A stretch of DNA of 8,940 bases, taken from contig CALBTQ010000696.1 of NCBI GenBank assembly GCA_937967875.1, positions 1 to 8,940 of the forward strand, in the 5' to 3' direction. Under the pieces are notes generated by a model, which saw only the letters and a program-made list of their open reading frames with translations, made no database searches and was not told where the DNA came from. Each line of letters opens with the position of its first letter. Within the stretch, counting starts at the first letter, position 1. Shown piece by piece: positions 6,747-8,940 of this stretch. The DNA comes from an uncultured Pseudomonadota bacterium. Lineage in GTDB: Bacteria; Lernaellota; Lernaellaia; Lernaellales; Lernaellaceae. Made by a program: the position numbers and the translations under genes.

Positions 6747-8385
6747 ATTTGCTCGTGTTGTACGCAGTGAAACCGGCCAGCGCCAGCGTGGCCGCGCCGA
6801 TCAAGATCGTCCAATAGTCCTGCCACCACTTCATGCGCGTTTCCGGCACGAGGATGGTGTCGCCCGGTTGAATCACCATCTGCGGATCGTAATCCAGTTC
6901 GGTCCCGTTGCGCCGGATGACCTTGGCGCGCCACATCGACGCGCGCGCGGTCGGACCGCCCGCCCGGCCGATGTACTCGTGCGCCGGATGGTTGGCGAGG
7001 TATTCCTGCGGCCCACGCACGGCGACTTCGCCGACGACGAACACGCGATCGATCTTGCTGGGGATGTTCAGGATATCGCCCGGCATCAGCGGAATGTTGT
7101 CGGAAAAGTCGCGGGCGATGAGCATCTTGTTCAAATCGATGTTGATGATCTGCGACTCCGCCCGGCCGGCGACCGAACGCTCGATGTAGCAGTTGGCCAG
7201 ATCGGCCCAGGGCGTGACGCCGCCGGTTTTCTGCAGCACGTCGTAAACTTTCTCGCCTTCGCGCAGTTCGAAGGTGTCGGTCGTTTCCAGCAAGGGACCT
7301 TCGGTCTCCGTGCGGCTGCGCTTGGCCAGGCTCTCGGCGCCGACGCCGAAAATCGCGCCGCGCACCAGCACCACATTTTGAATCAGCGCGATCGAGGGAA
7401 TGCTGACGATATCGCCGTCGTGCAGGTCGAAACTACGCGCGTAGGCGCGATCTTCCCGAAGTTTGGCCAGATCGAAAACGATCACCCGCCGGCGCTCGTC
7501 GTCGCCGATGCGCACGATCTGCGCTTCGTCCTGAAAACTGGTTTCGGAGGTCAGGCCCAAGCCGAGCCAGAACACGACGTCGTGCAGGTCTTCGCCGTCC
7601 AGCAGTTCGTACGCGCCGCGTTTGACGGTCGTGCCGTGCAGACGCACCAGCGTTTCGATGGGCGGCACGAGAATGACATCGCCGTCGCGCAGGGTCGGAT
7701 TTTTCACATCCTCGCCGGTGCGGCGCCAGCGGATCAGATCGCCGAAGTCGCGCGTGCCGTCACGATGACGGATCTCGATGCGGCGCTCGCTTCCGCGTTG
7801 GACGAAGCCGCCGGCTTGGCGCAAAATTTCCGCGAGGCGGATCGTCGGATCGGCCACATAGGCGCCGGGATTTTTCACCAGCCCGATGACCTGCACTTTG
7901 AATTTGCGCGGCGTCTGCAAAAACAGCTCGAAGCTCAGGTTGCGATAGATGCGCCGCACTTTTTCGCCGACCTCGGCTTTGACCTGCGCCAGCGATTTAT
8001 CGGCCACGCGGACCGTGCCGATATTGGGCACGAACAGAAAGCCTTCCGGCGAAACGATCAAGGGAACCGATTCGTTCTTTTCGCCCCAGAAATGCAGGAC
8101 GAAGCGATCACCCACGCCCACGATGTATTGCTGCGGATCGACCGGCCCGGCGAAGGCGACATCCGCCTCGGCGCTCATCAGGCCCTCGCGCATGCTTTCC
8201 TGCAAGGCTTCGGCGCCCTGCCCGCTCAGATCGGTGTTCAATGAGGGAATCGGCAACGAGGATGTGCGTTGATCGCCATCGTTTTGCTGCGCCCAGGACA
8301 ACGTCGGCAACGCCCAGGGTTGCGCCGTGGCGAAGATGATGAGAATCAGCGCCCATTTGATGAAAGGACGGGTCAACCGGTTCAC
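6745..8385 (-). CDS. Wza-like outer-membrane polysaccharide export protein with multiple SLBB domains
   Basis: This 546-residue protein starts at GTG 8385, with GGGAGAGG (8389-8396) just upstream. An in-frame GTG at 8451 exists but has no visible binding site and would place 22 charged residues before the signal peptide. Residues 1-32 form a Sec signal peptide ending SWA, with no lipobox cysteine, unlike the lipoprotein Wza of E. coli. Residues 83-165 are the polysaccharide-export domain (YIVGVGDRFVLHFWG, SPEGFLFVPNIG). Four SLBB-like repeats follow at about 164-245, 250-335, 343-448 and 453-518, each ending in a D/GD-I-L-x-P type strand. The last 29 residues are Trp/Tyr-rich then hydrophobic, as expected for the outer-membrane helical barrel of Wza. 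It is longer than E. coli Wza (about 380 residues) because of extra SLBB repeats. It probably forms the exit channel in the outer membrane, aligned with the Wzz-like protein encoded next, and is first in the operon. Confidence 0.93.
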   Translation of the reverse strand: MNRLTRPFIKWALILIIFATAQPWALPTLSWAQQNDGDQRTSSLPIPSLNTDLSGQGAEALQESMREGLMSAEADVAFAGPVDPQQYIVGVGDRFVLHFWGEKNESVPLIVSPEGFLFVPNIGTVRVADKSLAQVKAEVGEKVRRIYRNLSFELFLQTPRKFKVQVIGLVKNPGAYVADPTIRLAEILRQAGGFVQRGSERRIEIRHRDGTRDFGDLIRWRRTGEDVKNPTLRDGDVILVPPIETLVRLHGTTVKRGAYELLDGEDLHDVVFWLGLGLTSETSFQDEAQIVRIGDDERRRVIVFDLAKLREDRAYARSFDLHDGDIVSIPSIALIQNVVLVRGAIFGVGAESLAKRSRTETEGPLLETTDTFELREGEKVYDVLQKTGGVTPWADLANCYIERSVAGRAESQIINIDLNKMLIARDFSDNIPLMPGDILNIPSKIDRVFVVGEVAVRGPQEYLANHPAHEYIGRAGGPTARASMWRAKVIRRNGTELDYDPQMVIQPGDTILVPETRMKWWQDYWTILIGAATLALAGFTAYNTSK

Positions 8386-8388
8386 TTG

Positions 8389-8396
8389 CCTCTCCC
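8389..8396 (-). promoter_or_regulatory. Ribosome binding site deciding the exporter start
   Basis: On the - strand this reads GGGAGAGG, with the GGAG core six bases before the GTG at 8385. It is the strongest Shine-Dalgarno match in the leader. It supports 8385 over the in-frame GTG at 8451 as the start of the Wza-like gene. Confidence 0.7.
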
Positions 8397-8430
8397 GCGT
8401 GTACGGCTTCGTGCCTCGGCGGAAATGCCA

Positions 8431-8450
8431 TGTTGCCTGATCGGCAAACA
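8431..8450. repeat. Imperfect inverted repeat in the exporter leader
   Basis: On the - strand TTGCC and GGCAA flank a GATCA centre, and the pairing extends outward by two more base pairs if one T is bulged. It lies about 46-65 bases upstream of the exporter start. It could be a regulator binding site or a small hairpin in the 5' leader. A chance repeat of this size is quite possible. Confidence 0.35.
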
Positions 8451-8527
8451 CCGCCGTGCGCCGTCGTTTGGATTAAGTTGCCGGATTCATTGTTCGCGGC
8501 GCATTAAAGCATAAGAAAATCTATGAG

Positions 8528-8546
8528 AAAACACCGATTTTTCGGT
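8528..8546 (-). terminator. Small intrinsic terminator after the deacetylase gene
   Basis: On the - strand a perfect 5-base-pair stem ACCGA/TCGGT with a 4-base A loop (8533-8546) begins at the stop codon of the deacetylase and is followed by GTTTTCTC. The stem is short and the T-run is only four bases, so termination is probably partial. Read-through into the export operon is plausible. Confidence 0.45.
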
Positions 8547-8940
8547 TAGTCAAAAAATCCGCGCAACACCATAAACGGCTCCGCGGCCTCCACGCCGACC
8601 ATACTGCCCCATCGCTGCGCCCAGGCGCGGATCGCTTCGGACGAACGCGGATGCGGCCAGGCCTGCGCTTCGGTGCGGTAGGCGGCCATCGCCTGAATTT
8701 TACGCTCCAAGGTCGCCGTGACCTCGGAGAAGAAATTCGGCTGAAACAAGCGATCGGGCGTCGGCGCGGCCCACCCGGTGCTCGAGGCGACCTCCACGGC
8801 CAGCAACAGCGGCCGCGGGCGCGCGGGCAAGGGGCGGAAACATGACATCACCGCCTCGTGCACGTAACGATGATCGACGTTCAAATCGCCGCCGTGATGG
8901 GTAAAGACCACGTCGGGCGCGAAGGGCAAGGCGATTTCCT
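8546..8940 (-). CDS. PIG-L/LmbE-family deacetylase, C-terminal part
   Basis: The visible C-terminal 130 codons of this gene run off the right edge, and the frame stays open to base 8940; a TTG at 8929 is not a credible start. Visible features are PDVVFTHHGGDLNVDHRYVHEAV, whose histidines and aspartates include the second metal-binding segment of the PIG-L fold, and the family's usual ending: an asparagine-containing NFFSEV, a K-x-x-A-M-x-x-Y-x-x-E helix, WPHPRS, and an EPFMVLRGF close. The N-terminal PHPDDE-type zinc motif would be outside the window. Members remove N-acetyl groups from GlcNAc-type sugars, for example in glycolipid or thiol biosynthesis. Beside an export operon it may deacetylate a sugar precursor of the surface glycan, but this is inference. 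It shares the operon's strand and is separated by 160 bases and a weak terminator. Confidence 0.88.
   Translation of the reverse strand, partial: EIALPFAPDVVFTHHGGDLNVDHRYVHEAVMSCFRPLPARPRPLLLAVEVASSTGWAAPTPDRLFQPNFFSEVTATLERKIQAMAAYRTEAQAWPHPRSSEAIRAWAQRWGSMVGVEAAEPFMVLRGFFD

Larger units (their letters stand above)
8386..8545 (-). promoter_or_regulatory. Leader and presumed promoter region of the polysaccharide export operon
   Basis: This is the only sizeable non-coding gap in the window (160 bases), between the deacetylase stop and the exporter start. The half next to the deacetylase (about 8480-8545) is clearly richer in A and T than its surroundings, as expected for a promoter. The best sigma-70-like pair I could find on the - strand is TTTTCT (8526-8531) and TTTAAT (8503-8508), 17 bases apart. 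The -35 match is poor and overlaps the terminator T-tract, so it is only a candidate. No sigma-54 site was found. A short inverted repeat lies at 8431-8450. Confidence 0.4.

Noticed and set aside
6868..8244. A 458-codon open frame on the + strand
   Set aside because: It is fully antisense to the Wza-like gene, and its protein is rich in His, Asp, Gln and Arg with no recognisable domain, as expected for a shadow frame in GC-rich DNA.
8386..8451. An N-terminal extension of the exporter to the GTG at 8451
   Set aside because: There is no ribosome binding site before 8451, and the extension would bury the signal peptide behind 22 polar residues; the GTG at 8385 has a strong GGGAGAGG.

Overview
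The window looks like the end of a draft or metagenomic contig from a GC-rich (clearly above 55% by eye, not measured) Gram-negative bacterium. The evidence for an outer membrane is a Wza-type polysaccharide export protein with a signal peptide, a Wzz-type chain-length protein and MacB-type ABC permeases. No gene identifies the lineage. There are no rRNA or tRNA genes, CRISPR arrays or insertion sequences. Coding density is close to 100%, and the only real non-coding gap is about 160 bases (8386-8545).

Bases 1-46 are not biological. They match an Illumina TruSeq index adapter: the last four bases of the P7 side, an 8-base index, then the read-2 primer sequence. Genomic sequence starts at 47, inside a permease gene. 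Region 47-1907 (+ strand) holds two tandem MacB/FtsX-family ABC transporter permeases with overlapping ends. The first lacks its N-terminus. Their ATPase and any membrane-fusion partner would lie off the left edge.

Region 1898-8385 (- strand, read right to left) is a tightly packed five-gene operon for exporting a surface polysaccharide: a Wza-like outer-membrane exporter with four SLBB-like repeats, a Wzz-like chain-length determinant, a nucleotidyltransferase-fold protein of unknown function, an alkaline-phosphatase-superfamily hydrolase, and a Wzx-like flippase. Junctions are 9 bases, 1 base, a GTGA overlap and an ATGA overlap, so translation is probably coupled from end to end. The exporter, chain-length protein and flippase are standard Wzx/Wzy parts. 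The nucleotidyltransferase and hydrolase between them are not, and are the most interesting part of the window. One hypothesis is that they add and remove, or turn over, a nucleotide- or phosphate-bearing group linked to glycan assembly. The operon's last gene runs tail to tail into the second permease gene and overlaps it by 10 bases.

Upstream of the operon (8386-8545) lies an AT-richer leader with a short inverted repeat and a small terminator hairpin. To its right is the C-terminal part of a PIG-L/LmbE-type deacetylase gene that runs off the window. It may belong to the same polysaccharide locus, with glycosyltransferases and a polymerase expected further right.
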